Numbered from the stretch's first letter, positions 18,068 through 27,413 are shown. The stretch: 64,000 bases of DNA from Collimonas fungivorans (GCF_001584145.1 NZ_CP013232.1:3906001-3970000); one strand, 5' to 3'. Notes: generated by a model from the sequence alone, not told the origin. Numbers and translations: made by a program.

Positions 18068-19185
18068 TTATCTGCTTCCCTGCGGCTTGGCCAGGGCCGC
18101 CTCGACTTTGCTTTTTACATAGGGAAAACTGGCGCGCACTTCGAACTGGCCGAGGCTGGTGGCGGTGGTCAGTTGTCCTTCGACATCGTACAGCAGCGCC
18201 AGCCGTTCGCGGATATTTTCCAGCGCCATCTGGTTACCTTCCGGCAGCGCCGCAACGCCCTTGCCGCTATACGGATTGTAAGGATTGGTGATGACGATTT
18301 CAATCCGTTCCAGCGTATGGCTTAACTGGATACGGATCAGGGCCGGTTCGGTGCTCGGTTCGACGCCATAATGGACGGCGTTTTCTATCAAAGGCTGCAG
18401 CAGCAAGGTGGGAATCTGCGCCCGGAAAATCACCTCGTCGCTGATGCCAGCCCGCTCCCATTGCACTTTCAGGCGTTCGCCCAGGCGGATTTTTTCTATC
18501 GACAGGTATTGCCGGCACAGGCGGATTTCCTTTTCCAGCGTAGTCATGGCGCGGCCGTCGCGCATCAGGACCCGGATCAGGTCGGCCAGGTCTTCCAGCG
18601 CCGCCTCGGCCCGGCGTGGTTCGTTCCGGATCAGCGACAGCACCGCGTTCAGGCTGTTGAACAGGAAATGCGGCCGGATCCGCGCCTGCAAGGCTTGCAG
18701 GCGGGCTTCCACCAGCACCGGCGAAAAAGCCCGGCGCGCAATTCGAAATAGTGCTGTAGTGCGCCGCCGAACAGCGCCGCCGCCAAGGCCGCCAGCGGCA
18801 TGCCGCCGCGTGCGCCGAGGTGGGAAAATCCGCTGAGGAACCAGTCGAAACCGGACAGCAGCCGGATCACCGCCATCGTCACCAGGGCTGGCACCAGCAG
18901 ACACGACAGCCGCTGGATAAATAGAGGCAAACGGTAAGCGACCCGATGCAGGCCGCACAAGGCAACCAGCGACAGGAAACAGGCGGGTTCGATCAGCATC
19001 GCCGATTCGACAAAGCTGTTGAGTGCAGCCAGCAGGCCGTCGCTATGCAGCAGGAGCGCCGCCATGATCGTCAGGTTGACCGCAATCAATGTCCGGAATA
19101 CCACGCCCAGGTTGCAGCCGTCGGGAATCACCACCGTGTTCGGCTGTTGCGCTGGGACGTTGTCTGCGATCTGGTCGGATGCCAT
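18068..19185 (-). pseudogene. algZ: AlgZ/LytS-like sensor kinase, split by a one-base frameshift
   Basis: Two overlapping frames together make one sensor kinase. The first (from ATG 19185, MASDQIADNVPAQQ) codes about five membrane helices and ends GGALQHYFELRAG. The second resumes at AFSPVLVEARLQALQ and carries the His-kinase core: RIRPHFLFNSLNAVLS (phospho-His) and PTLLLQPLIENAVHYGVEP (N box), then the ATPase end. Adding one G after plus-strand 18733-18734 restores an uninterrupted protein of about 372 residues. The downstream frame has no plausible independent start. It is either a real inactivation or an assembly error. The regulator gene next door is intact. Confidence 0.8.
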
Positions 19186-19372
19186 GAAGGTGAAATTAGT
19201 TAATTGAAGAGCAATTTAATGAGTATTGCCAGATGGCTCGGAGATACCGCCGGCGCGCCTCGCCACATGACTAACACGTATCGCGGTGCAAGCATAAAGC
19301 CGGTTTCCGGGGGCAGTGATTTATAATCGCATAATTCATTGCCATTCCCAACGCACGGTTCAATACTCAATT

Positions 19373-20767
19373 ATGACAGCACAACTCTCCAAAAAAGGCG
19401 AAGCCTGGTCGGCTCGTTTCTCCGAACCGGTCTCCGATCTGGTCAAACGCTACACTGCCTCGGTATTTTTCGACAAGCGCCTGGCCGAAGTCGATATCCA
19501 GGGCTCGCTGGCGCATGCGGAGATGCTGGCATATCAAAAAATCATCAGCGCCGACGACTACGCGGCGATCCAGAAGGGCATGAACCAGATCCAGGGTGAA
19601 ATCGCCGGCGGCAAGTTCGAATGGCTGCTGGACCTGGAAGATGTCCACCTGAATATTGAAAAACGCCTGACCGAACTGGTCGGCGACGCCGGCAAACGCC
19701 TGCATACCGGCCGTTCGCGCAATGACCAGGTCGCCACCGACATCCGCCTCTACCTGCGCGGCGCCATCGACGACATCAGCGGCTTGCTGCGCGACCTGCG
19801 CCTGGCCCTGCTGGACCTGGCGGAACAGCACGCCGACACCATCCTGCCCGGTTTCACCCACATGCAGGTAGCCCAGCCGATCACTTTCGGCCATCACGTG
19901 CTGGCGTACATCGAAATGTTCGGCCGCGACGCCGAGCGCATGCTGGATTGCCGCAAGCGCGTCAACCGCCTGCCGCTGGGCGCTGCCGCGCTGGCCGGCA
20001 CCACCTTCCCGATCGACCGCGAACGCGTGGCGAAAACGCTAGGCTTCGACGACGTCTGCCGCAATTCGCTGGATGCCGTTTCGGACCGCGATTTCGCCAT
20101 CGAATTTTGCGCCGCCGCGGCATTGGTGATGACCCACGTCTCGCGCATGTCGGAAGAACTGGTGATCTGGATGAGCCCGCGCATCGGCTTCATCGATATC
20201 GCCGACCGTTTCTGCACCGGCTCATCGATCATGCCGCAAAAGAAAAATCCCGATGTGCCGGAACTGGCGCGCGGCAAGACCGGCCGCGTCAATGGCCACC
20301 TGATCGCTCTGCTGACCTTGATGAAAGGCCAGCCGCTGGCCTACAACAAGGACAACCAGGAAGACAAGGAACCGTTGTTCGACACCGTCGATACAATTAC
20401 CGACACGCTGCGCATCTTCGCCGACATGGCGCGCGGCATCACGGTCAAGCCGGAAGCAATGCGCGCCGCTGCGTTGCAAGGCTATGCTACCGCGACCGAC
20501 CTGGCCGACTACCTGGTCAAGAAGGGCCTGCCTTTCCGCGACGCCCACGAAGCCGTGGCGCATGCGGTGCGCAGCTGCGTCGACCAGGCTTGCGACCTGA
20601 GCGATCTGTCGCTAGAGCAGTTGCGCGCCTTCTCGCCGCTGATCGACGACGATATCTTTGCAGTGCTGACGCTGGAAGGCTCAGTGGCGGCGCGCGACCA
20701 TATCGGCGGCACCGCACCGCGCCAGGTGCGGCTGGCGATCCAGCATTTGCGCCAGCAGTTAGGTTGA
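19373..20767 (+). CDS. argH: Argininosuccinate lyase
   Basis: A 464-residue cytoplasmic enzyme that splits argininosuccinate into arginine and fumarate, the last step of arginine synthesis. The signature [16 protein letters not shown] (fumarase/ASL superfamily loop with catalytic Ser) is present, plus [13 protein letters not shown] and [15 protein letters not shown] start at [16 protein letters not shown] (19373); the frame runs upstream to 19316, but that leader is unlike the family. A TATAAT box lies at 19322-19327. It is divergent from the algZ-like gene. argA, the first step of the pathway, lies at 54249. Confidence 0.95.
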   Translation: MTAQLSKKGEAWSARFSEPVSDLVKRYTASVFFDKRLAEVDIQGSLAHAEMLAYQKIISADDYAAIQKGMNQIQGEIAGGKFEWLLDLEDVHLNIEKRLTELVGDAGKRLHTGRSRNDQVATDIRLYLRGAIDDISGLLRDLRLALLDLAEQHADTILPGFTHMQVAQPITFGHHVLAYIEMFGRDAERMLDCRKRVNRLPLGAAALAGTTFPIDRERVAKTLGFDDVCRNSLDAVSDRDFAIEFCAAAALVMTHVSRMSEELVIWMSPRIGFIDIADRFCTGSSIMPQKKNPDVPELARGKTGRVNGHLIALLTLMKGQPLAYNKDNQEDKEPLFDTVDTITDTLRIFADMARGITVKPEAMRAAALQGYATATDLADYLVKKGLPFRDAHEAVAHAVRSCVDQACDLSDLSLEQLRAFSPLIDDDIFAVLTLEGSVAARDHIGGTAPRQVRLAIQHLRQQLG

Positions 20768-21132
20768 TGTGAAAGCCGGCCTGGCGGGAAGCGCAATGCT
20801 TTCCCGCCATGCCGATTTGGCATGAGTCTGGCCGGCACGAATTTCCAACGCCGGGTATAATTGCCAAAAATCACGCAATATCTCTCCAAAACCGACCAAA
20901 AGTCGCAGTATCCCCGCGTAAAACACCCGTTTTTGCCTGGCTCGTGAGTAGTAAGCGTGGTGTTTCGCAAACGCTGAAACCCCACGCTGTGCGCCCGGAA
21001 TTTCTGACCGAAAATCCCTTATACTTTGTCCACCTTTGGTGCGCCTTCGTGCGCGCCAAAATAAAAACGCTGGCCGACTTCTTGCCATAGGGTGTCGTCG
21101 CCTAAAAAAACGGTCTCTAGGAGAATATCGAA
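20768..21132. other. Intergenic region between argH and livK
   Basis: 365 bases without a credible gene. An imperfect hairpin at 20782-20809 (TGGCGGGAA/TTCCCGCCA) may end argH transcripts but has no T-tract. A TATACT box at 21020-21025, about 108 bases before livK, is a possible -10 element without a good -35. Short frames here look random. Confidence 0.5.
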
Positions 21133-22290
21133 ATGCAATTCAAAACCATATTGAAAACACTTCCCTTGATGATGCTGGCCGCCGGCCTGGCCAGCGCAGC
21201 CCACGCAGCTGACGTCAAGCTCGGCCTGGCCGCAGCCCTGACCGGCCCGGCCGCCAAGTACGGCGTCGCCATCAAGAACGGCTTTTCGCTGGCCGCCGAT
21301 GAAGTCAACGCTGCCGGCGGCGTCAACGGCAACAAGCTGCTGCTGGTGATCGAAGACGAACAAGGCAAAAAAGAAGAAGCCATCAACGTCTTCAAGAAAC
21401 TGATCTTCAAGGACAAGGCCCTGCTGGTGTTCGGCCCGACCCTGTCCAACTCGGCCTTCGCCGCCGACCCTATCGCCAACGCAGCCAAAGTGGTCGCCTT
21501 CGGCACCAGCAACACCGCCGACGGCATCACCGCCATGGGCCCGTTCACCTTCCGCAACTCCGTGATGGAAGCCGACGTGCTGCCGGTCACCACGCGCGCC
21601 GCGGTCAAGCATTTCGGCATCAAGAAAGTCGCCATCATCTACGGTAACGACGACGCTTTCACCAAGAGCGGCTACGACGTCTTCAAGGGCACCCTGGCCG
21701 ACCAGAAGATCCCGGTCACCACCACTGAAGCGTACGCCAAGGGCGACGTCGACTTCAAGGCGCAGCTGACCAAGATCAAGGCCTCCAATCCGGACGCCAT
21801 CGTCTGCTCCTGCCTGACCGAAGAAGCCGCCAACATCATCCTGCAAACCCGCGCGCTGGGCATGAAGCAGCCATTCATCGGCGGCAACGGCCTGAATTCG
21901 CCGAAACTGTTCGACATCGCCAAGGGCGCCGGCGACGACACCATCATGGGCAGCCCATGGTCGTCGGAAAACCTGACGCCGGCTAACAAAGCCTTCATCG
22001 CCGCCTACAAGGCCAAGTTCGGCAGCGATCCTGACCAGTTCGCCGCGCAAGCCTATGACGCCCTGCACGTAGTCGCCGCCGCCCTGAAAAAGATCAAGCT
22101 GAGCGGAGCCCTCGACAAGGACCGCATCGCCCTGCAACAGGCCCTGCCGGCAGTCACCATCGACGGCGCCACCGGCAAGTTCGCCTTCCGCAAAGCGCCG
22201 CCGGTAACCGGCAAGGAAGTCGGCTACGACGCCCAGCAAGAAGCGATCGTCAACATCGCCAAAGGCGGCAAGTTCATCTTGCTGAAGTAA
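21133..22290 (+). CDS. livK: Branched-chain amino-acid-type ABC transporter substrate-binding protein
   Basis: A 385-residue periplasmic receptor of the LivK/LIV-BP family. It has a clear signal peptide (MQFKTILKTLPLMMLAAGLASAAHA) and AGGAG nine bases before the ATG. Core motifs are VKLGLAAALTGPAAKYG, VNAAGGVNGNKLLLVIEDEQGKKEEA and QAYDALHVVAAALK. The ligand could be leucine-type amino acids or another small amide or acid; the sequence alone does not decide. It is first in a five-gene importer, but a perfect 25-bp-arm hairpin separates it from livH, which may raise the amount of this receptor over the membrane parts. Confidence 0.88.
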   Translation: MQFKTILKTLPLMMLAAGLASAAHAADVKLGLAAALTGPAAKYGVAIKNGFSLAADEVNAAGGVNGNKLLLVIEDEQGKKEEAINVFKKLIFKDKALLVFGPTLSNSAFAADPIANAAKVVAFGTSNTADGITAMGPFTFRNSVMEADVLPVTTRAAVKHFGIKKVAIIYGNDDAFTKSGYDVFKGTLADQKIPVTTTEAYAKGDVDFKAQLTKIKASNPDAIVCSCLTEEAANIILQTRALGMKQPFIGGNGLNSPKLFDIAKGAGDDTIMGSPWSSENLTPANKAFIAAYKAKFGSDPDQFAAQAYDALHVVAAALKKIKLSGALDKDRIALQQALPAVTIDGATGKFAFRKAPPVTGKEVGYDAQQEAIVNIAKGGKFILLK

Positions 22291-22338
22291 CCGCCGGCGC
22301 CGCAACGCAGCCGCGATTTTCACGACATCGGCCGTATA

Positions 22339-22398
22339 TTAATTAGGGTCAGAGTCGAATATTCCCGCATATAAATATTCGACTCTGACCCTAATTAA
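22339..22398. repeat. TCAGAGT-type long inverted repeat, copy 2 (inside the liv operon)
   Basis: Perfect 25-bp arms at 22339-22363 and 22374-22398 enclose a 10-base loop. The outer arm, TTAATTAGGGTCAGAGT, matches the family seen at 205-266 and 59068-59131; the inner stem (CGAATATT) differs. It stands between livK and livH, 18 bases before the livH ATG. Confidence 0.85.
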
Positions 22399-22416
22399 AT
22401 TTAAGAAAAATCTTCC

Positions 22417-23298
22417 ATGCTTGAACAACAACTCATCAACGCCCTTTCGCTGGGCAGCGTGTATGCGCTGTTTGCGCTGGGCTTCACGCTGGTTTTCGGC
22501 GTGCTGGGCGTGATCAATTTATCTCACGGCGCGATTTTCATGCTGGGCAGTTATGCTGCGCTGCTGCTGGTGGAGCACCTGGCGCTGCCGCTGTGGCTGG
22601 CGATGCTGGCGGCGATGCTGGTATCCGGCTTGATCGGACTGCTGGTGGACTACTTGGTGCTGAAGCCGCTGCGGGCGCGCAACGCGCCGCATCTGGCGCC
22701 CATGATCGCCACCATCGGCGTCGCCACTATCCTTACCAGCCTGGCGCAAGGCCTGTTCGGCGCGGAGAACAAGCGCTTCCCGGTCGGCACCATTCCGGAA
22801 GACAGCTACAACTGGGGGCACCTGCATGTCACCGCGGTGCAGATCGGCATCGTTGTGATTTCCTTTGTCCTGATGCTGGTGCTGCTGGCGGTCATGCGCC
22901 GCACCCAGCTCGGACGCGCCCTGCGCGCGATTGCCGAGTCGCCGAAAGCGGCTTACCTGCTGGGCGTCAATGTCGAAGGTTTGTTCTACCTGACTTCGTT
23001 CGCTGCCGCTGCCCTGGGCGGCGCGGCCGGCGTGCTGGTCGGCCTGTCGTTCAATGCAATTACACCTTTCATGGGCCAGCCGATGCTGCACAAGGGCATC
23101 GCCGTCATCATCCTGGGCGGCATGGGCGACATTCGCGGCGCCATGATTGCCGGATTGTTCCTCGGCTTCGCCGAGGTGCTGACGGTGGCTTATATTTCCA
23201 GCGATTTCCGCGACGCCGTCGGCTTCGGCCTGCTGTTCCTGATCCTGCTGGTCAAGCCTTCCGGCATGTTCGGCAAAGTACTGGAAAGGAAGGCCTGA
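22417..23298 (+). CDS. livH: Branched-chain amino-acid-type ABC transporter permease LivH
   Basis: A 293-residue inner-membrane permease with about eight hydrophobic segments. Typical LivH motifs are LGSVYALFALGFTLVFGVLGVINLSHGAIFMLG at the N-terminus and GRALRAIAESPKAAYLLGVN in the coupling loop. It follows the repeat hairpin, and the ribosome site is AAGAAA-like and weak, so expression may be lower than that of livK. It pairs with LivM. Confidence 0.9.
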   Translation: MLEQQLINALSLGSVYALFALGFTLVFGVLGVINLSHGAIFMLGSYAALLLVEHLALPLWLAMLAAMLVSGLIGLLVDYLVLKPLRARNAPHLAPMIATIGVATILTSLAQGLFGAENKRFPVGTIPEDSYNWGHLHVTAVQIGIVVISFVLMLVLLAVMRRTQLGRALRAIAESPKAAYLLGVNVEGLFYLTSFAAAALGGAAGVLVGLSFNAITPFMGQPMLHKGIAVIILGGMGDIRGAMIAGLFLGFAEVLTVAYISSDFRDAVGFGLLFLILLVKPSGMFGKVLERKA

Positions 23299-23299
23299 G

Positions 23300-24211
23300 A
23301 TGACCGAATTGTTTACAAGCTTGGGTTTCATCGACTGGTGGGATGGCTTCTGGTCGACCTACAACACCGTGATTTTCGGCCTCGGCGTCAATGCCATGCT
23401 GGCGCTGTCGATCTACGTCACCCTGTCCTGCGGCCTGCTGTCGCTGGCCAACGCCGCGTTCATGGGCATAGGCGCTTACGCCGCTTCGCTGATCAGCATG
23501 CAGACCGGCCTGCCGTTCCCGGTGGCGCTGGCGGTCGGCGGCGCGCTGCCGGCGCTGGTGGCGCTCATTATCGGCATCCCGACCTTGCGTTTGTCGGGCG
23601 TGTACCTGGCGATGGCAACCCTGGGCTTCGGCGAAGTGGTGCGGGTCATCGTGCTCAACATGGACATCACCGGCGGCCCGCTCGGCCTCAACGGCATCCC
23701 GCTGAAAACCGAATGGTGGCACATCGTCCTGCTGCTGGCGGCGACGCTGTATATCCTGGCGCGCATCCGCCGCTCGAAAATCGGCCGCGCTTTCGAAGCC
23801 ATCAAGGAAGATGAAGTGGCGGCGCGCCTGATGGGCGTCAATGTGGCTGGCTACAAGCTGCTGGCGTTTGTCATCGGCGCTGCGATTGCCGGCGTCGCCG
23901 GCGGCCTCAACGCGCACTACACTTTCACCATCGGCCCCGGCAACTACGCTTTCGAAAACGCCGTGGAAATCCTGACCATGGCAGTGTTCGGCGGCACCAG
24001 CACCCTGATCGGCCCAACCATAGGCGGCATGGTGCTGACGCTGCTGCCGGAGGCGCTGCGCGATTTCAATAGTTACCGCGCCGTCGTCAACGGCCTGATC
24101 CTGGTACTGGTGATCCTGTACCTGCCGAAAGGCATCTGGGATCCGCGCCGGATCCGGGCCTGGGTTAACAATTTTTCTCGGCGCAAGGCCCAGGCTGGAG
24201 CAAATAACTAA
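23300..24211 (+). CDS. livM: Branched-chain amino-acid-type ABC transporter permease LivM
   Basis: A 303-residue permease of the LivM family with about eight membrane helices. Motifs include VTLSCGLLSLANAAFMGIGAYAA and RIRRSKIGRAFEAIKEDEVAARLMGVN, the loop that contacts the ATPase. GGAAGG precedes the start. It begins two bases after the livH stop, and its own stop overlaps the livG start (TAATG), so translation is coupled. Confidence 0.9.
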   Translation: MTELFTSLGFIDWWDGFWSTYNTVIFGLGVNAMLALSIYVTLSCGLLSLANAAFMGIGAYAASLISMQTGLPFPVALAVGGALPALVALIIGIPTLRLSGVYLAMATLGFGEVVRVIVLNMDITGGPLGLNGIPLKTEWWHIVLLLAATLYILARIRRSKIGRAFEAIKEDEVAARLMGVNVAGYKLLAFVIGAAIAGVAGGLNAHYTFTIGPGNYAFENAVEILTMAVFGGTSTLIGPTIGGMVLTLLPEALRDFNSYRAVVNGLILVLVILYLPKGIWDPRRIRAWVNNFSRRKAQAGANN

Positions 24212-24972
24212 TGCTGCAACTCAAGAACATCAGCAAGAACTTCGGCGGCCTGCAGGTGCTGCAAGACGTCAATTTCAACGTTCCGCAAGGCGGCATCTTC
24301 GGCCTGATCGGCCCTAACGGCGCCGGCAAGACCACCGTCTTCAACCTGATCACCGGCCTGCTGCGCGCTTCCGGCGGCGCCATCGAATTCGACGGCGCCG
24401 ACATCGGCAAGGTGGCGCCGCACAAGATCACCGAACGCGGCATCGCCCGTACTTTCCAGAATATCCGTGTATTCAAGGAAATGACCTTGCTGGAAAACGT
24501 CGTGGTCGGCATGCACGATCACATGCACTACGGTTTCGGCAGCCTGCTGCTCAATCTCGGCGGTTTCAGGAGGATCGAAGCCCAGGCCCGCGAACGCGCA
24601 CTGGAACTGCTGTCCTGGGTGCGCCTGGACCACAAGGCCGGCATGCTGGCGGACAGCCTGTCCTACGGCGAACAGCGCAAGCTGGAGTTCGCCCGGGCGC
24701 TGGCGACCAGACCCAAGCTGCTGCTGCTGGACGAGCCGGTGGCAGGCATGAATCCCGTCGAAAAAACCGAGCTGATGACGGAAATCCTGAACATCAAGCA
24801 GCGCGGTTTCAGCATCTTCATGATCGAGCACGACATGCGTTTCGTGATGGGCCTGTGCGACCGCATTGCGGTGCTCAACTTCGGCCGCATCATCGCCGAA
24901 GGCAGTCCAGAGCAGATCAAGAACAACCAGGAAGTGATCGAAGCCTACCTGGGCAAGGAAGATGCAGAATGA
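24211..24972 (+). CDS. livG: Branched-chain amino-acid-type ABC transporter ATPase LivG
   Basis: A 253-residue ATPase. Walker A is GPNGAGKTTVFNLITG, the signature is LSYGEQRKLEFARAL, Walker B is LLLLDEPVAGMNPVEK and the switch His is in MIEHDMRFVMG. The LivG mark AGMNP is present. It energises uptake with LivF, with which it overlaps by four bases. Confidence 0.92.
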   Translation: MLQLKNISKNFGGLQVLQDVNFNVPQGGIFGLIGPNGAGKTTVFNLITGLLRASGGAIEFDGADIGKVAPHKITERGIARTFQNIRVFKEMTLLENVVVGMHDHMHYGFGSLLLNLGGFRRIEAQARERALELLSWVRLDHKAGMLADSLSYGEQRKLEFARALATRPKLLLLDEPVAGMNPVEKTELMTEILNIKQRGFSIFMIEHDMRFVMGLCDRIAVLNFGRIIAEGSPEQIKNNQEVIEAYLGKEDAE

Positions 24973-25718
24973 CAGCTGAAATGAACACAAGCGCCACGCC
25001 AATCCTGCAAGTGCGCGACCTGGCGGTTTCCTACGGCCATATCGAAGCGGTCAAAGGCATAGACCTGGCGCTCAACGAAGGTGAAATCACGGCACTGGTG
25101 GGCGCCAACGGCGCCGGCAAAAGCACCACCCTGCTCGCCATCTCCGGCCTGCTCAAGCCGGCGCGCGGGCAAGTCATGCTCAACCAGCAAGATCGCCAGC
25201 AAGACCTGACCCGGCTGTCGCCGCACAAGATTGTCCAGGGCGGCGTAGTGCAGGTAGCCGAAGGCCGCGCCACGCTCACCACCCTGAGCATCGCCGAAAA
25301 CCTGGCGCTGGGCGCCTACACCCGCAAGGACAAGGCGCAGATCGCCCAGGACCTGGACTGGGTGTACTCCCTGTTCCCTGTGCTGCAGCGGCGCAAGGAT
25401 GGCCTGGCCGGCAACCTGTCCGGCGGCGAACAGCAGATGCTGGCCATCGGCCGCGCGCTGATGGCCAAGCCGCGCGTGCTGCTGCTGGATGAACCGTCGA
25501 TGGGACTGGCGCCGTTATTGGTGCAGGAGATTTTCCGCATCGTGCAGGAAATCAACCGCACCGGGCTGACCATCCTGCTGGTCGAGCAGAACGTCCGCCA
25601 GGCGCTGCGGATTGCCCAGCACGGGTATGTGCTGGAGAACGGCAAGATCGTGCTGGCCGACAGCGGCGCGAACCTGCTGCACAATCCGAAGGTGCTGGAA
25701 GCGTATCTGGGTGGTTGA
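24969..25718 (+). CDS. livF: Branched-chain amino-acid-type ABC transporter ATPase LivF
   Basis: A 249-residue ATPase with Walker A GANGAGKSTTLLAISG, signature LSGGEQQMLAIGRALM, Walker B VLLLDEPSMGLAPLLV and switch His replaced by Gln (LLVEQNVRQAL), as is normal in LivF. The start at 24969 overlaps livG (ATGA); an ATG twelve bases later is an alternative. A longer frame from 24855 is only overlap with livG. It is the last gene of the liv importer, and a perfect palindrome follows. Confidence 0.92.
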   Translation: MTAEMNTSATPILQVRDLAVSYGHIEAVKGIDLALNEGEITALVGANGAGKSTTLLAISGLLKPARGQVMLNQQDRQQDLTRLSPHKIVQGGVVQVAEGRATLTTLSIAENLALGAYTRKDKAQIAQDLDWVYSLFPVLQRRKDGLAGNLSGGEQQMLAIGRALMAKPRVLLLDEPSMGLAPLLVQEIFRIVQEINRTGLTILLVEQNVRQALRIAQHGYVLENGKIVLADSGANLLHNPKVLEAYLGG

Positions 25719-25754
25719 CCTGCTGTGCATTAAACCCATCTAGCAATCAAATTC

Positions 25755-25778
25755 AAGGCCAATATGCATATTGGCCTT
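25755..25778. terminator. Perfect 24-bp palindrome after livF
   Basis: AAGGCCAATATG is followed directly by its reverse complement. It lies 36 bases after the livF stop and 102 bases before the next start. It lacks a T-tract, so it could be an operator of the next gene as well as a terminator. Confidence 0.5.
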
Positions 25779-25880
25779 ATTCAATTCCGGCATGCCTGCG
25801 CATAGATGAAACGCGTATCTTTCCGCAAGTTCGGATCATCCGACAAGAATTATCGAAAGTCTTGCAGAAGGAAATACATC

Positions 25881-26369
25881 ATGTTGGGGATTGCCCTGCT
25901 GTTCATCGGCGCCGTGCTGGTCGTCAATGGCGTCGGCCTGACCGGCCGCATCGAGGCGCGCGAGAACGCCGTCTTCAATTTCCTGGTCGGCTCCCTGGCG
26001 CTGTCCATCAGCTTCATAGGATTGGTGCGCAGCGTCGACAACGCCGGCTACCTCGGCGTGGCGGCGGGTCTGCTGTTTGCCTTCACTTACCTGTACCTGG
26101 CCGTGGTGCAATGGAAAGGCATGAACGGCAAGGGACTGGGATGGTATTGCCTGTTCGTCGCCATCAATACCTTGCCGATGGCGTGGCTGGCAGTGGATCA
26201 GGATATGCGCTCCACCATGATGTGGCTGACGTGGGGACTGCTCTGGTTCCTGTTCTTCCTGGCTTTGGCCCTGCAGAAAACCATCCGCTCGCTAGGCCCC
26301 ATCACAGCGCTCATCGGCATCGTTTCCTGCTGGATTCCGGGCTTCCTGATGCTGGCCGGGCGCTGGTAA
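25881..26369 (+). CDS. AmiS/UreI-family small amide or urea channel
   Basis: A 162-residue protein, nearly all membrane, with about six or seven hydrophobic helices. It starts MLGIALLFIGAVLVVNGVGLTGRI, matching the AmiS/UreI family N-terminus, and includes LGWYCLFVAINTLPMAWLAVD (the GWYCLFVA region is family-typical). AmiS/UreI proteins are passive hexameric channels for urea or short amides. AAGGA stands nine bases before the ATG; a longer frame from 25806 has no such site. It is downstream of the liv operon with its own gap of 162 bases, and 13 kb away from the amidase cluster it would suit. Confidence 0.8.
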   Translation: MLGIALLFIGAVLVVNGVGLTGRIEARENAVFNFLVGSLALSISFIGLVRSVDNAGYLGVAAGLLFAFTYLYLAVVQWKGMNGKGLGWYCLFVAINTLPMAWLAVDQDMRSTMMWLTWGLLWFLFFLALALQKTIRSLGPITALIGIVSCWIPGFLMLAGRW

Positions 26370-26373
26370 AGAA

Positions 26374-26889
26374 TCACTGCAGGCTGCCCCAGCGCTCCAC
26401 CGCAGGCTCCGCCACCGCCCAGCGCCAGATGTCATTGCTGCGGCAGGCGCTGCCGGTGTACCAGCCACGCTTGAGCTTATCGCCCTCGCCGCTGTCGACC
26501 GACATGATGACCTCCTTGCACAAGGCCAGCGGCGTGTCGATCACGCGCACCACGCGCACTTCGCCATGCTCGTTGGCGTAAGGAATCTGGTGCACGATCG
26601 CCCAGCGGCTGGCATGCCCCACCTCAAGGTTGCCGACCACGGCAGCGATCTCGTCCTGCTCACCCTTTTGCCAATTACGGAAAATGTATTTGGTAGTGGC
26701 GTCGGTGGCCGCCTGGACGCCGATGCCGACGGCGTAGCCGACCGCCGGATTGGAGGTGACGGCGCCGCTGGCGACGCCGGCGGCGGCACCAGCAAAGCCG
26801 CCGATGCTGTTACACCCGGTGATCGCCAGCGCAGTCAGCAGCACCGCCGCGCCGACCATCGCTGTACGCAGCCCACCTGGCAGCGGCAT
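26374..26889 (-). CDS. Lipoprotein of unknown function, tandem paralogue B
   Basis: A 171-residue predicted lipoprotein with signal LRTAMVGAAVLLTALAITGC (lipobox AITGC). A glycine/alanine-rich stretch (GGFAGAAAGVASGAVTSNPAVG) is followed by a domain with EQDEIAAVVGNLEVG, LCKEVIMSVD and the terminal motif AVERWGSLQ. The last two parts are shared with the gene just upstream (CKEIVFSVD, TERWGALQ). The start ATG 26889 overlaps the upstream stop (TGATG), so the two are co-translated. I do not recognise a named family. Its end faces the AmiS/UreI-like gene four bases away. Confidence 0.75.
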   Translation of the reverse strand: MPLPGGLRTAMVGAAVLLTALAITGCNSIGGFAGAAAGVASGAVTSNPAVGYAVGIGVQAATDATTKYIFRNWQKGEQDEIAAVVGNLEVGHASRWAIVHQIPYANEHGEVRVVRVIDTPLALCKEVIMSVDSGEGDKLKRGWYTGSACRSNDIWRWAVAEPAVERWGSLQ

Positions 26890-27413
26890 CACTGCAAAGC
26901 TCCCCAACGCTCGGTTGAGGGTTCTGTCGAAGCCCATTTCCAGCCCTGGCCGGCGCGACAGATGGTGGCCACATAAAATTCGCTGTCCGGCTTGTTGATC
27001 TGGTCCACCAGGCCATCGACGGAAAACACGATTTCCTTGCAACTCATGCCTTCGCTGCCGATGACGCGGCTGACCGTGACCCGACCGCGCAGATTGTCTT
27101 CGAGCGGCAGGGAATGCTTGATCTGCCATTTACCGACTGCGCCGAGCGCCAGTTCACCAGCGGCCCTGGCGATACTGTCCTGCTCTTCGCCATGCACCTT
27201 GCGCTGTTCGTATTGCACGCCGGCGCGCACCGCGGCTTGCACGCCAAGGCCGATGCCGGTGGCGACCGTGGCGTTATCGGTCACCTTGCCGGCCAGCGCG
27301 GTGCCGGCGACCCCGGCCGCGGCGGAACTGCCCTCGGTCACGACCGAACTGCAAGCACTCAATCCCAACACGCTACCCATCACCAGCAAACCGCTTATCT
27401 GCTTTAACCGCAT
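26889..27413 (-). CDS. Lipoprotein of unknown function, tandem paralogue A
   Basis: A 174-residue predicted lipoprotein. I start at ATG 27413 (MRLKQISGLLVMGSVLGLSACSS), which gives a compact signal with lipobox LSAC; a GTG at 27437 is also possible. A glycine/alanine-rich stretch (AAAGVAGTALAGKV) is followed by a domain with conserved Cys (SCKEIVFSVD, ATICRAGQGWKW) and the end TERWGALQ. The paralogue downstream keeps the same layout, and both keep the two cysteines, which may form a disulfide. No function can be assigned. Confidence 0.75.
   Translation of the reverse strand: MRLKQISGLLVMGSVLGLSACSSVVTEGSSAAAGVAGTALAGKVTDNATVATGIGLGVQAAVRAGVQYEQRKVHGEEQDSIARAAGELALGAVGKWQIKHSLPLEDNLRGRVTVSRVIGSEGMSCKEIVFSVDGLVDQINKPDSEFYVATICRAGQGWKWASTEPSTERWGALQ

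Noticed and set aside
20782..20809. Strong terminator after argH
   Set aside because: The stem is imperfect beyond nine pairs and no T-tract follows; kept only as a note in the intergenic entry.
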